DNA of 64,000 bases from an uncultured Bacteroides sp. Lineage in GTDB: Bacteria; Bacteroidota; Bacteroidia; Bacteroidales; Bacteroidaceae. The position numbers and the translations under genes were made by a program. Below the pieces are notes generated by a model. The model worked only from the letters and a program-made list of their open reading frames with translations, ran no database searches and was not told where the DNA came from. Every line of letters starts with the position of its first letter. Within the stretch, counting starts at the first letter, position 1. The DNA lies in the NCBI GenBank assembly GCA_944321465.1, contig CALULL010000010.1:1-64000 (forward strand). The letters run 5' to 3'. This document shows, piece after piece, positions 7,641 to 16,698 of the stretch.

Positions 7641-10262
7641 ATGTTGACAGCAAATGAAATCCGAGACTCGTTCAAGAGTTTCTTCGCGGGCAAGGGCCAC
7701 CACATCGTCCCCTCAGCTCCGATGGTGATTAAGGACGACCCCACGCTGATGTTCACCAACGCGGGCATGAACCAGTTCAAAGACATCATCCTGGGCAACC
7801 ACCCGGCGCAGTACAAGCGTGTGGCCGACTCGCAGAAGTGCCTGCGGGTGAGCGGAAAGCACAACGACCTGGAGGAAGTGGGTCACGACACCTATCACCA
7901 CACCATGTTCGAGATGCTGGGCAACTGGTCGTTTGGAGACTACTTCAAGAAGGAAGCCATAGCCTGGGCGTGGGAGTACCTGGTGGACGTGCTCAAGATA
8001 GACCCCGCCAATCTCTACGCCACCGTCTTCGAGGGAAGCCCCTCCGAAGGCCTGGAGCGCGACGACGAGGCAGCCTCCTTCTGGGAACAGCATCTGCCCA
8101 AGGACCACATCATAAACGGCAACAAGCACGATAACTTCTGGGAAATGGGTGACACGGGGCCCTGCGGGCCTTGCTCGGAGATACACATCGACCTGCGCAG
8201 CGATGAGGAGAAGGCGCAGACCCCGGGCCGCGAGCTGGTGAACCACGACCACCCGCAGGTCATCGAGATATGGAACCTCGTCTTCATGCAGTACAACCGC
8301 AAGGCCGACGGTTCGCTCGAACCCCTCCCGGCGCGGGTCATCGACACCGGCATGGGCTTCGAACGCCTCTGCATGGCCTTGCAGGGCAAGCGGTCGAACT
8401 ACGACACCGACGTCTTCCAACCCCTCATACAGGCCGTCTCGGCCATGGCCGCCACACCCTACGGGGCCGACCCGCAGAAGGACGTGGCCATGCGCGTCGT
8501 GGCCGACCACATACGCACCATCGCCTTCTCCATCACCGACGGACAGCTGCCCGGCAACACCAAGGCGGGCTACGTCATACGCCGCATCCTGCGCCGCGCC
8601 GTGCGCTACGGCTACACCTTCCTGGGCCTGCGGCAGGCCTTCATGTACAAGCTGCTGCCCGTGCTCATCGACGACATGGGCGCGGCTTACCCCGAACTGG
8701 GTGCACAGCGCGAGCTGATAGAGCGCGTCGTCAAGGAGGAGGAAGATACCTTCCTGCGCACGCTGGAGACCGGCATACGCCTGCTCGACAAGACCATGGC
8801 CGAGGCACGTGCCGCAGGGCGCACGGAAATCAGCGGCAAGGATGCCTTCACGCTGTATGACACGTACGGCTTCCCCTTCGACCTGACGGAACTCATACTG
8901 CGCGAGAACGGCATGACGGCAGACACCCAAGCCTTCGATGACGAGATGCGGCAGCAGAAGCAGCGGGCACGCAACGCCGCTGCCGTGGAGACGGGCGACT
9001 GGGTGACGCTGCGCGAAGGCACGACCGAGTTCGTGGGCTACGACTGCACCGAGTACGAGACTGCCATCCTGCGCTACCGTCAGGTGAAGCAGAAGAACCA
9101 GACCCTCTACCAGATTGTGCTGGACAAGACACCCTTCTACGCCGAGAGCGGCGGACAGGTGGGCGACACGGGCGTGCTGGTGAGCGAGTTTGAGACCATC
9201 GACATCATCGACACCAAGAAGGAGAACAACCTGCCCATACACCTGGCCAAGACCCTGCCCCAGCACCTCGACGCGCCCATGATGGCCTGCGTGGACACCG
9301 ACCGCCGCGCCGCCTGCGCCGCCAACCACTCGTGCACCCACCTGCTCGACGAGGCCCTGCGCACCGTGCTGGGCACCCACGTGGAGCAGAAAGGCTCGCT
9401 CGTAACCCCCGACTCGCTGCGCTTCGACTTTTCCCATTTCCAGAAAGTGACGGACGAAGAGCTGCGGCAGGTGGAGCATCTGGTGAACGCCAAGATACGC
9501 GCCAACGTCCCCCTGACGGAGTATCGCAACATACCCATCGACGAAGCCCGCAAGCTGGGAGCCATCGCACTGTTCGGCGAGAAATACGGCGACCACGTGC
9601 GTGTCGTCCAGTTCGGTTCCTCCGTCGAGTTCTGCGGTGGTACGCACGTACCCGCCACCGGTTGCATCGGCATGATGAAGATTGTGGCCGAAAGCTCCGT
9701 GGCCGCCGGCGTGCGCCGCATCGAGGCCCTCACCGGAGCCAAGGTGGAAGAGACGCTCGACACACTGGAGGATACCATGCGCAGCCTGCGTGCCCTCTTC
9801 AATAACGCCCCCGACTTGGGCGCGGCCATCCGCAAGTACATCGACGAGAACGCCGAGCTGAAGCGGCAGGTGGACGACTTCATGAAGGAGAAAGAAGCCG
9901 AGCTGAAGGCTCGTCTCGTGCAGACGGCCAAGGAAGTGAACGGTGTGAAGGTGATAGCCTTCTGTGCCCCTCTTCCCCCCGAGATGGCCAAGAACATCGC
10001 CTTCCAGCTGCGCGGCGAGTTGCAGGGTAGCTTCCTCTTCGTAGCCGGTACGGTGCATGGCGGACGGCCCACGCTCACCGTCATGCTGAGCGACAGCCTC
10101 GTAGCCACGGGCCTGAAAGCCGGTGCTTTGGTGAAGGAAGCCGCCAAGCTGATACAGGGCGGCGGAGGCGGACAACCCCACTTTGCCACCGCCGGAGGCA
10201 AGAACCCCGACGGACTGAGTGCCGCCGTGGAACGCATCAAGGAACTGGCCGGACTGGCCTGA
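7641..10262 (+). CDS. alaS: Alanine--tRNA ligase
   Basis: An 873-residue protein, full length for the family. It charges tRNA-Ala and, through its editing domain, removes misactivated Ser and Gly. The class II aminoacylation domain is at the N-terminus (motif [11 protein letters not shown], and [13 protein letters not shown]). The editing domain carries HSCTHLL and the zinc ligands CGGTHV (about residues 550-670). The C-terminal DHHA1 domain ends with [15 protein letters not shown]. The start ATG follows an A-rich leader with no Shine-Dalgarno, usual in this phylum. It is monocistronic, with a strong terminator 70 bp downstream. Confidence 0.97.
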   Translation: MLTANEIRDSFKSFFAGKGHHIVPSAPMVIKDDPTLMFTNAGMNQFKDIILGNHPAQYKRVADSQKCLRVSGKHNDLEEVGHDTYHHTMFEMLGNWSFGDYFKKEAIAWAWEYLVDVLKIDPANLYATVFEGSPSEGLERDDEAASFWEQHLPKDHIINGNKHDNFWEMGDTGPCGPCSEIHIDLRSDEEKAQTPGRELVNHDHPQVIEIWNLVFMQYNRKADGSLEPLPARVIDTGMGFERLCMALQGKRSNYDTDVFQPLIQAVSAMAATPYGADPQKDVAMRVVADHIRTIAFSITDGQLPGNTKAGYVIRRILRRAVRYGYTFLGLRQAFMYKLLPVLIDDMGAAYPELGAQRELIERVVKEEEDTFLRTLETGIRLLDKTMAEARAAGRTEISGKDAFTLYDTYGFPFDLTELILRENGMTADTQAFDDEMRQQKQRARNAAAVETGDWVTLREGTTEFVGYDCTEYETAILRYRQVKQKNQTLYQIVLDKTPFYAESGGQVGDTGVLVSEFETIDIIDTKKENNLPIHLAKTLPQHLDAPMMACVDTDRRAACAANHSCTHLLDEALRTVLGTHVEQKGSLVTPDSLRFDFSHFQKVTDEELRQVEHLVNAKIRANVPLTEYRNIPIDEARKLGAIALFGEKYGDHVRVVQFGSSVEFCGGTHVPATGCIGMMKIVAESSVAAGVRRIEALTGAKVEETLDTLEDTMRSLRALFNNAPDLGAAIRKYIDENAELKRQVDDFMKEKEAELKARLVQTAKEVNGVKVIAFCAPLPPEMAKNIAFQLRGELQGSFLFVAGTVHGGRPTLTVMLSDSLVATGLKAGALVKEAAKLIQGGGGGQPHFATAGGKNPDGLSAAVERIKELAGLA

Positions 10263-10330
10263 CCTGCCCTCGGTTCCGACCGCATAGCCGCCTGCGGCTT
10301 CGACCGCATAGCCGTCCGGCCCCCCCTCGG

Positions 10331-10395
10331 AGAGCGGACACGCAAATCGACAACCCTCTCTCGCTGTCCCCCGGTGCGCGTGTCCGCTCTCTTTT
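10331..10395 (+). terminator. Rho-independent terminator of alaS
   Basis: A perfect 13-bp inverted repeat, AGAGCGGACACGC (10331-10343) with GCGTGTCCGCTCT (10378-10390), followed by CTTTTTG. Confidence 0.8.
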
Positions 10396-10506
10396 TGTCC
10401 TCTCCGTCAGCCCGATTGTCCTTCCTCCCTCCTGCCAAAGGGCAAACCCTCAAGCACCGTCGTAGGGATTAGCCCGAAGCCCCGAACCCTCCCTTTAACA
10501 TATTTT

Positions 10507-10602
10507 CATGTAGGGTACCACATGTTATGCTATGTAGGGTACCACGTGCTACGCCATGACGGGTACGCCATCTTATGCCATGACGGGTGCGTCATCTTAC
10601 GC
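10507..10602 (+). repeat. Left arm: four 24-bp tandem units
   Basis: Units start at 10507, 10531, 10555 and 10579. Each begins YATG followed by W-M-GGGTRC and ends TTAYGC or CTACGC. Read on the minus strand the skeleton is GCRTAA, six variable bases, RTACCC, six variable bases, the same as the right arm. In several units the two variable boxes are partly complementary (GATGAC with GTCATG). Confidence 0.8.
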
Positions 10603-10747
10603 CATATGGCGATTACTTCTCGCTCGCAGGTGGGCCCCGAAAGGGGGCCAACCATGCTTAGCCGCAGCGTGAGCGTAGCGAACCTGCGGATGGATAGGCC
10701 CTCGTACGCATCGGCCCCGTTTCTGGGGGCGAATAGCACAAGGCGGA

Positions 10748-10843
10748 GCGTGGTTCCCCATACCATAGGAGGCGTAATTCCCAATACCCCCTGAAGCATA
10801 ATTCCCAGTACCCCCTGAAGCGTAATTCCCAGTACCCACGGTG
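10748..10843 (-). repeat. Right arm: four 24-bp tandem units, inverted
   Basis: Units start at 10748, 10772, 10796 and 10820. The central two are nearly identical: GCRTAATTCCC then ARTACCCCCTGAA. The first and last are more diverged (GCGTGGTTCCC..., and ...CCCACGGTG). On the plus strand they share the GCRTAA / TACCC skeleton with the reverse complement of the left arm. Confidence 0.8.
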
Positions 10844-11030
10844 AACGAATGTTAAAGGCCCTTGTGCCCCGGGGGGGACGGACTTCTTCTGCGTCCTTCG
10901 GAGGGCGGACGTGTGGAGGTGTGGGGAGAGGTGAGGACACGGGAAAGCCCCGGGCCGTCAGCGTCGTGGGGCGCGAACGGGCCGGGGCTTCGTGCGGTGT
11001 GCCGGGAGGGGCGGGCAGGCGGGGGGGCGG

Positions 11031-11624
11031 TCAGGCCGAAGGTGTTGGGGCGGCGGCGGACTCGTCGTCGTCCGTCACGTACTTGGGCGAGGGACCGTAG
11101 CGGTTGGGGCCTGGCTGGCTGTCGGTGCAGAAAAAGAAGATAAGGACCACCTGGTAGGCGGCGAGCAGACCGAGGAGCAGCATGTAGCGGGCCAGGCTGA
11201 AGAGACTGTCTGTGATGGGGAAGAGCCAGAGGCTGCCGTCGCTCACGAAGGTGTATTCGGTGTAGGCGGTCTCCATCCCGGCTGCCCAGAGGAAGGCGGA
11301 GGCCAGGTCGTAGAGGCACATGCCCGCGAAGGCTGCGACGAGCAGGACGAAGCCGCCCAGCCACCAGCCGCTGTGCCCGCCGTCGTGCAGCCGCCTGCAG
11401 GCTAGAGGGATGGTGGCGAGCGGCAACAGGATGCCCACGGGCAGCAGCAACAGGCCACCCAGCAGGGAGATGGGAGTCAGGAGGACGTAGACGAGGTGGA
11501 CGGCCAGGATGGTCCACCAGAACTCCGAGCGGCGTGCGCGGCCTTTCAGCCGCACGATGTTGTTGGCTGCCCGGCGCAGGGCTTCGGGCAGTTCGAGGGC
11601 GGGGAGTGCTTTGGGTTGTGTCAT
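11031..11624 (-). CDS. DUF805 family membrane protein
   Basis: A 197-residue integral membrane protein. Family hallmarks are visible: GRARRSEFWW before the first helix (about 29-38), RRLHDGGHSGWW (about 81-92) and the cytoplasmic tail motif TDSQPGPNRYGPSPKY. Four hydrophobic segments, then a charged tail. The function of the family is not established. It is the last gene of a three-gene minus-strand run, 51 bp after the DUF4831 gene. Confidence 0.88.
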   Translation of the reverse strand: MTQPKALPALELPEALRRAANNIVRLKGRARRSEFWWTILAVHLVYVLLTPISLLGGLLLLPVGILLPLATIPLACRRLHDGGHSGWWLGGFVLLVAAFAGMCLYDLASAFLWAAGMETAYTEYTFVSDGSLWLFPITDSLFSLARYMLLLGLLAAYQVVLIFFFCTDSQPGPNRYGPSPKYVTDDDESAAAPTPSA

Positions 11625-11675
11625 GTGTCTTGTCGTGGGTTTTGTGGGTAAAGGTGAAGAGAACGGGAGCGCGGG

Positions 11676-12755
11676 TCATTCGCGCTCCACCTTGAGCAGG
11701 CCGCCGGTGTCGGTGTCGAAGAGCACCTTGGTGGGTGCGTTCTTGTTGAAGAGCACGGGCGCGAGGTATTCCACCGTGCCAAACTGGCTGATGGGGCACT
11801 CCGTCTCGCAGAGAGTGTTGCCTTCAAGGTCGTACAGGCGCAGGTGAGCGCGTCCCGGCGCGTTGTAGGCTATGCCCTCGGGGTCTTTCTTCTTGTCTTC
11901 GGGGGTGGCGGCGACGGTGTGCAGGTTGGTGAGGCTGAGGTAAATGGGGTCTCCGCTCAGGTCGTCGCTGCCGAGTATGCCCAGTTTCTGCGAGAAGCGG
12001 AAGGCCACGGTGCCTCGGGTCTCCTGGGGCTCGAGGCGCAGGGACACGGTGCGGTGCTCCTCGTTCACGGTGCCGCTGAACATCTGCGTCATGGCCTCTT
12101 CCTGTGCCGTCAGATTGTCGAGCATCAGTTTCAGTTGTGCTCCGTCCTGGGGCATGTAGTCGGCCTCGCCGCGCAGCAGGGCGTTCTTGCTGTCGCGTAT
12201 GTTGTAGATTTCTTTGGCCACCAGCTCGGCCATTTTGGCGGTAGAGCTTGACATGAGTATCTCTTCAGTGAGGAACGAGCGCGGGTCGGGCAGGCGGCGG
12301 GTGTCGTCGGTGCGCGGGGCGGTGGGCGTTTCTGGCTTCTCGGCCTGCCAGCCGTAGGGGTAGTTGATGGTGCGCACGATGCCGTCGCGTGTCAGTTCCA
12401 TGAGGGGCGCGGTGGTTTTGTCTTTCAGCTTGACGAAGTAGACGTGCTCCTTGTCGGGTACGCCTGCCACGTTGGCCCGCACTTCGTCCAGCGTCCAATA
12501 GGTCTGGGGCTGTGTGGGGACGTCGGGCATGCGCAGGTAGCGTCCGGCGTACTTGCAGAACTCGCCGGGGGTGCGGGTGTGGCGGGTAACGTCTATCTGG
12601 ATTTCAATCACCGTCCGGGGCAGGAAGTAGGTGACTCCGTAGTCTTTGCCTTGCATGACTCCCCGTTTCACCTCGGTTTGTGCCCCGGCATAGCCCGTCG
12701 CGGCCAGCAGGGCGGCGGCGAGCAGCAGGTTTCTTCTTGTGGCTGTCGTTAGCAT
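11676..12755 (-). CDS. DUF4831 family exported protein
   Basis: A 359-residue protein starting MLTTATRRN. This start is favoured over an upstream in-frame ATG at 12779 because it has a strong ribosome site (AAGGAGGAACC just upstream) and avoids overlap with the GH3 gene stop. A signal peptide (about 1-25, ending AGA-Q) indicates periplasmic or outer-membrane location. The conserved stretch GVTYFLPRTVIEIQIDVTRH (about 38-57) is typical of DUF4831. The gene lies 20 bp after the GH3 gene and is probably co-transcribed. Its function is unknown. Confidence 0.82.
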   Translation of the reverse strand: MLTTATRRNLLLAAALLAATGYAGAQTEVKRGVMQGKDYGVTYFLPRTVIEIQIDVTRHTRTPGEFCKYAGRYLRMPDVPTQPQTYWTLDEVRANVAGVPDKEHVYFVKLKDKTTAPLMELTRDGIVRTINYPYGWQAEKPETPTAPRTDDTRRLPDPRSFLTEEILMSSSTAKMAELVAKEIYNIRDSKNALLRGEADYMPQDGAQLKLMLDNLTAQEEAMTQMFSGTVNEEHRTVSLRLEPQETRGTVAFRFSQKLGILGSDDLSGDPIYLSLTNLHTVAATPEDKKKDPEGIAYNAPGRAHLRLYDLEGNTLCETECPISQFGTVEYLAPVLFNKNAPTKVLFDTDTGGLLKVERE

Positions 12756-12775
12756 GTGTTGGTTCCTCCTTTTTC

Positions 12776-15610
12776 TCACTTAGGTTGTTGTTCCACTTTG
12801 ATTTCGGCTACGCTCACGCGGTCGTCGTTGAGCACCACGCGCAGGTCGCTGGCCGTGCCGCCCCGGAAGGTAAAGCGCAGGGGCTTTCCGTAGTCGCTGA
12901 CGGTGCCCGAGTAGACGGTCAGGAACTGGCCTCCGCCGGCCGACAGTTGTATCTCGAACTCGGTGGGCAGCTGGTTGTCGCGCAGGAAGGTGAGGCTGAC
13001 GGCATCGACCTTGGTGCCCTGCGGCAGGCTGACGGTCACGTAGTCGCCCTTGTTGCCCATCCAGGCTGTGGCGGCATCGCCGTCCAGCACGTTCACGGCT
13101 TGCTCGGCGTTGGTGCTGGCCGTGGCGGGGCTGTCCTGTGCGGGCTTATGCTTGGCGGGGTCGTAGGCCTCTACTGTCAGCAGGCCTGCCAGGCGGATGT
13201 CCTCTGACGAGGCTCCTGCCATGATGGAGAAGGCTCCCGGCTCCACCACCCATTGCATGTCCTTGTCGAGCAGTTCCAGGTGCTTGCGGTCTATCTCGAA
13301 GCTCACTTCCTTGGTCTCGCCGGGCAGCAGGTGTACGCGTTCGAAGCCCGCCAGGCGTTTCTCGTAGGTGGTGACGCTGCTCAGCACGTCGCGGGTGTAG
13401 AGCTGCACTACCTCGTCGCCCTCGCGCTGGCCGGTGTTGGTCACCTTCAGGCGGACGGTGGCCTGCTGGTTGGGCGTTATGGTGTCGGGGCTGACGGTGA
13501 GGTCGGCATACTCGAAGGTGGTGTAGCTCAGGCCGTGGCCGAAGGGGTAGAGCGCACCGTTGGCACGCGACATGTTGCCGTCGGGGCCGGGGTTCTTGCC
13601 TCCGTCGACTTGTGCCGAGGGTTTGCAGGGGAAGTTGAAGGGTATCTGCCCCACGGTTTTGGGGAAGGTGACGGTGAGCTTGCCGCCGGGGGTGTAGTCG
13701 CCAAACAGCACGTCGGCCACGGCAGTGCCCCCATGTGCGCCCGGATACCAGGCCTCGACGATGGCGGGCACGAAGCGGTCGGCCCAGTTGACCGACAGTG
13801 GCCGGCCGTTGATGAGCACCAGCACGGTGGGCGTTCCGGTGGCCTGTATGGCCTGTAGCAGTTGCTGTTGCCGTCCCGGAAGGTCGAGGCTGCTGCGCGA
13901 CTTGTTCTCGCCACACGTGCGTTGGCCTCCTCCCAGTACCACCACGGCCACGTCGGCCCGGCGTGCGTTGGCCACGGCGGAGTCGATGCGTGCCTGCTCG
14001 TCGCCGGTGAGGGGGTAGTCTATCAGTTCGCTGTCGGGCCAGTGCTCGTCCACCAGGTCGCAGCCCTTGGCGTAGAGCACCTCGGCCTTGCCCTCGGCTT
14101 TGGCGCGTATGCCTTCGAGGACTGTGGTCACGTCGACGGCCAGCGGCCCGTAGTGGCCCAGGGCGTAGCTCTCCTCGTCGGCGTTGGGTCCGCACACGGC
14201 AATGGTCTTCACCCCGTCGATGTCGAGCGGCAGCAGGCCGTCGGCGTTCTTCAGCAGCACGATGCTCTCGCGCGAGGCTTGCAGGGCCACGGCCTCGTTC
14301 TCGGGGCTTTCCACCTCGGTGTCGGCTGCGGCCAAGTCGGTCTGGTAGGGCGTGTCAAACAGTCCCGTGAGGAACTTCACCCGCAGGATGTCGCGCACGC
14401 GGTTGTCTATGGTCTCCATGCTCAAGCCGCCTTCGGCCACCAGCTCGCGCAGCGGCTCTACGAACGACTCGGGCGAGCGGAAGGTGCAGCGCACGTTCAG
14501 GCCCGCCTCTACGCTCTGGCGCACGGCCTCCTTCATGTCCTCGGCCGTGCCGTGTTTGGTGTACAGGTATTCCACGGCATCGCTGTCCGAAACGACGTAT
14601 CCCTTGAAGCCCATCTGCCCGCGCAGCCGCGTGGTGAGCCAGTAGTAGCTGCCCTGTACGGGCACGCCGTCGTAGTCGTTGTACGAGCTCATGACGCCCA
14701 GCAGCCCGGCCTCGCCAATGACGCGGCGGAAAGGGTAGACGTGTATCAGCTCCACCTCGCGGGGCGACATCTGCGGGTCGACGCGCGCCATGCCCTCGCG
14801 TGCTCCTTTGTTGTTGCTGTAGGCCACGAAGTGCTTGGCCGTGGCTGCCACCTGGTTGTCGTGCTGCATTCCGCGCACCATAGCAATGCCCAGCTCGGCC
14901 ACGAGGTAGGGCGACTCGCCGTAGACCTCTTCGTAGCGGCCCCAACGCTGGTCGCGGCCCACGTCGAGCACCGGAGCATAGACGTTGGTGTAGCCCAGCA
15001 TCCGTGCCTCGCGGCCGGTGATGAGCCCTACCTTATATATGAGGTCGCGGTTCCACGTGTGTCCCAGTCCCAGCTGGGTGGGGAAGTTGGTGGCGCGGTA
15101 GCTCTCAACCCCGCGTATGCCCTCGTTGGTGAAGTCCGTCGGAATGCCCAGCCGTGTCTCTTCGACGAAGAACCGCTGCACTTCGTTCAATGCCCAGGCA
15201 TGGCGCGAGGCCGGCCATACGTTTTCGTTGTCCGACGGTGGCATTCCCCACTGCTGGAAGCCGTTGAGGTGCTCGTCAATGGCACCTATGCCGTCCTTCC
15301 ACAGTTCGTTTTTCCATTCGGGCGTAGGCAGGTCGTCCTTCAGCACGCGCTTGTATCCATACAGGGTGACCATCTGGCAGGTCTTTTCCTCCAGCGTCAT
15401 CTGCCGCAACAGGTCCTCTATGCGGGCGTCAACGGGGGCTGAGGGGTCTTCGTAGACATCCTTCAGCCCGTTCTTGTTGAAGTCTATCCACCCCTTCTTA
15501 TACATCTCTTTCTTTGCCGGTCGGTAGCGGTCCGGTGTGTCTTTGGTAGTGGCCGTTGCGGGCAGGGCGCATAGTCCGGCTGCCAGCGCGGCGATGATGG
15601 CTTTTCTCAT
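12776..15610 (-). CDS. Glycoside hydrolase family 3, exported
   Basis: A 944-residue protein starting MRKAIIAALAAG, the first Met before a signal peptide (cleavage near ATA-TTKD). The GH3 N-terminal barrel (about 50-400) carries the nucleophile region GYVVSDSDAVEYLY; the (alpha/beta)6 C-terminal domain (about 440-680) includes VVVLGGGQRTCGENKSRSSL. An Fn3-like domain (about 710-790) follows, and a C-terminal beta-rich extension (about 840-944) resembles a discoidin or F5/8 carbohydrate-binding module. It releases terminal beta-linked glucose or xylose from oligosaccharides; specificity cannot be told from sequence. First gene of the GH3-DUF4831-DUF805 run. Confidence 0.92.
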   Translation of the reverse strand: MRKAIIAALAAGLCALPATATTKDTPDRYRPAKKEMYKKGWIDFNKNGLKDVYEDPSAPVDARIEDLLRQMTLEEKTCQMVTLYGYKRVLKDDLPTPEWKNELWKDGIGAIDEHLNGFQQWGMPPSDNENVWPASRHAWALNEVQRFFVEETRLGIPTDFTNEGIRGVESYRATNFPTQLGLGHTWNRDLIYKVGLITGREARMLGYTNVYAPVLDVGRDQRWGRYEEVYGESPYLVAELGIAMVRGMQHDNQVAATAKHFVAYSNNKGAREGMARVDPQMSPREVELIHVYPFRRVIGEAGLLGVMSSYNDYDGVPVQGSYYWLTTRLRGQMGFKGYVVSDSDAVEYLYTKHGTAEDMKEAVRQSVEAGLNVRCTFRSPESFVEPLRELVAEGGLSMETIDNRVRDILRVKFLTGLFDTPYQTDLAAADTEVESPENEAVALQASRESIVLLKNADGLLPLDIDGVKTIAVCGPNADEESYALGHYGPLAVDVTTVLEGIRAKAEGKAEVLYAKGCDLVDEHWPDSELIDYPLTGDEQARIDSAVANARRADVAVVVLGGGQRTCGENKSRSSLDLPGRQQQLLQAIQATGTPTVLVLINGRPLSVNWADRFVPAIVEAWYPGAHGGTAVADVLFGDYTPGGKLTVTFPKTVGQIPFNFPCKPSAQVDGGKNPGPDGNMSRANGALYPFGHGLSYTTFEYADLTVSPDTITPNQQATVRLKVTNTGQREGDEVVQLYTRDVLSSVTTYEKRLAGFERVHLLPGETKEVSFEIDRKHLELLDKDMQWVVEPGAFSIMAGASSEDIRLAGLLTVEAYDPAKHKPAQDSPATASTNAEQAVNVLDGDAATAWMGNKGDYVTVSLPQGTKVDAVSLTFLRDNQLPTEFEIQLSAGGGQFLTVYSGTVSDYGKPLRFTFRGGTASDLRVVLNDDRVSVAEIKVEQQPK

Positions 15611-15713
15611 ACAGTGTCTTTTCGGTGATTGTGCGCCTTCCTGCGGTCCAGCTGCGTCAGGGCGTGCTTGGGCCTGAAAGCCTTGTCGGCCGTGGTCGGC
15701 AGGCATCCGTTTG

Positions 15714-15721
15714 CAAAGATA
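15714..15721 (-). promoter_or_regulatory. -7 box for the GH3 operon
   Basis: Minus-strand TATCTTTG, 103 bp upstream of the GH3 start. A 22-bp repeat array lies about 110 bp further upstream. Confidence 0.5.
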
Positions 15722-15831
15722 ACGTTTCTTGTTCTATTATCCTCCCATTGCCAGCTTGTTTTTTCAGCCTTCCCCACGCTTCTCCGTCCTGCTGCCTGGC
15801 TTTTTTCAGGGGGATAAGCCCCCCTCGCCCG

Positions 15832-15911
15832 GGCGCACCTTTGCCCCCTTGGCCGCACACCTTTGCCTGCTTGCGGGCGGACTTGTGCCAGCAGGGCGGT
15901 GCACCTTTGCC
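15832..15911. repeat. 22-bp repeat array, four units (B)
   Basis: Cores at exact 22-bp steps: GGCGCACCTTTGCC (15832), CGCACACCTTTGCC (15854), GGCGGACTTGTGCC (15876), GGTGCACCTTTGCC (15898). Unlike arrays A and D, all four have the CC-type (ACCT/ACTT) centre on the plus strand. It lies in the 446-bp spacer between two divergent promoters (GH3 and tmRNA), so it cannot be a 3'-end signal. I see nothing else in that spacer besides the two promoters. Confidence 0.9.
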
Positions 15912-15972
15912 CTTGCGGGATGCCCGGATGGGACGGTTGGCGGGTGCGGCATGTAAGAAAAGCAGGGAAAGA

Positions 15973-16004
15973 TTGCCGTATGTGGAATAATTGTTTTATC
16001 TTTG
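15973..16004 (+). promoter_or_regulatory. Promoter of tmRNA
   Basis: -33 TTG at 15973-15975 and -7 TATCTTTG at 15997-16004, spacing 21 bp. This predicts a precursor with about 45 nt of 5' leader to be removed by RNase P. Confidence 0.65.
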
Positions 16005-16056
16005 CAGCTCGGACGCGAGGTGTCGCACGAGTCTGCAAGGACTTGGCATGAACATT

Positions 16057-16453
16057 GGGCTTGACTGGATTTGACAGCGAGTTGGAATGGTATGTAAGCA
16101 TGCAGTGCGTGGCCGGTTGGCACTATAATCCCAGCGGGCGAAAGATTATCTGGCAACGAAAATTATGCTCTCGCTGCTTGATCGAAGAACAGTAGATCAG
16201 CTTTATTCCTGCCAAAGTGGCGGGAACGGGATGTCACTCAAAAGCTCTTGTTCCGAAGCGTTTGGTATAGTGGCACAGTAAAATCGGGAATAGCCGTTGC
16301 CGCGTCTTGAGGCTGCGGCGAAGTTCAAGAGACTAAGGCGTAAGTGGGTGGCTCCGGTCTTGCTTGCGCACGAAAATCGAAGGCGGAGATAAGCATGTAG
16401 AAAGCGTATGGTTTCCTCGTATGGACGGGAGTTCGATTCTCCCCAGGTCCACC
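16057..16453 (+). ncRNA. ssrA: Transfer-messenger RNA (tmRNA)
   Basis: The 5' end GGGCTTGACTGGATTTGACA and the 3' end with T-arm GGGAGTTCGATTCTCCC and CAGGTCC-ACC are diagnostic. The acceptor stem pairs 16057-16063 (GGGCTTG) with 16444-16450 (CAGGTCC), with two wobble pairs. Length is about 397 nt. The tag reading frame is at 16152-16181. It rescues stalled ribosomes with SmpB and marks the unfinished protein for proteolysis. The terminal A of CCA is not encoded. Confidence 0.95.
16152..16181 (+). other. tmRNA proteolysis tag GNENYALAA
   Basis: From the resume codon GGC at 16152 the frame reads G-N-E-N-Y-A-L-A-A then TGA at 16179-16181. The YALAA end is the usual protease-recognised terminus. 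The tags I recall from relatives are GETNYALAA and GENNYALAA, so the N-E order here is a variant. Confidence 0.85.
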
Positions 16454-16490
16454 CGGTAGTCTGAAAAGGCTTAATCGATAAGTCTTGAAA

Positions 16491-16532
16491 CGTCGGATAG
16501 TAGCCTCTGTGGCGAAGTCCGGCGTTTTTTTT
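16491..16532 (+). terminator. Terminator of tmRNA
   Basis: Stem CGTCGGA (16491-16497) with TCCGGCG (16518-16524), followed immediately by eight T (16525-16532). Confidence 0.8.
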
Positions 16533-16613
16533 GTGCCGCATGGGCGGGCTCCCGAAAAAGTGTAAATCGGCATTCGGGGACGGTGGTCTGGCGCAAACTT
16601 CGCGCAAACTTTG

Positions 16614-16621
16614 TACCTTTG
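16614..16621 (+). promoter_or_regulatory. -7 box for mazG
   Basis: TACCTTTG matches TAnnTTTG, 77 bp before the mazG start. No convincing -33 element. Confidence 0.4.
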
Positions 16622-16698
16622 CCGCACGGATGCCTGCCTGCCGCCGGAATGGGGACGGATGGCGCACCGGGAAAACAACAAACAAGGAGAGACTTACG

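Larger units (their letters stand above)
10492..10858. mobile_element. 367-bp palindromic element, MITE-like
   Basis: The element is bounded by perfect 10-bp inverted repeats, CCTTTAACAT (10492-10501) and ATGTTAAAGG (10849-10858). Inward of these, the two arms align without gaps as imperfect inverted repeats (shared TTCA and GGGTAC at equal distances) and carry opposed arrays of 24-bp units (10507-10602, 10748-10843). The centre holds GC-rich hairpins, for example GGCCCCGAAAGGGGGCC near 10634-10650. It has no credible ORF. It sits between the convergent alaS and DUF805 genes. A non-autonomous transposable element or a structured DNA/RNA element both fit. No target duplication could be defined. 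Confidence 0.6.

Noticed and set aside
7713-10181. A very long open frame (about 820 codons) on the strand opposite alaS, and similar long antisense frames opposite other genes such as 875-2458 and 41645-43345.
   Set aside because: High GC and biased codon use create antisense frames. They lack family motifs, and the sense proteins (alaS, lipoprotein, topA) are clear.
16380-16460. A separate tRNA gene suggested by the T-arm-like sequence near 16430.
   Set aside because: It is the 3' half of the tRNA-like domain of tmRNA, pairing with 16057-16063. No other tRNA or rRNA gene was seen in the window.
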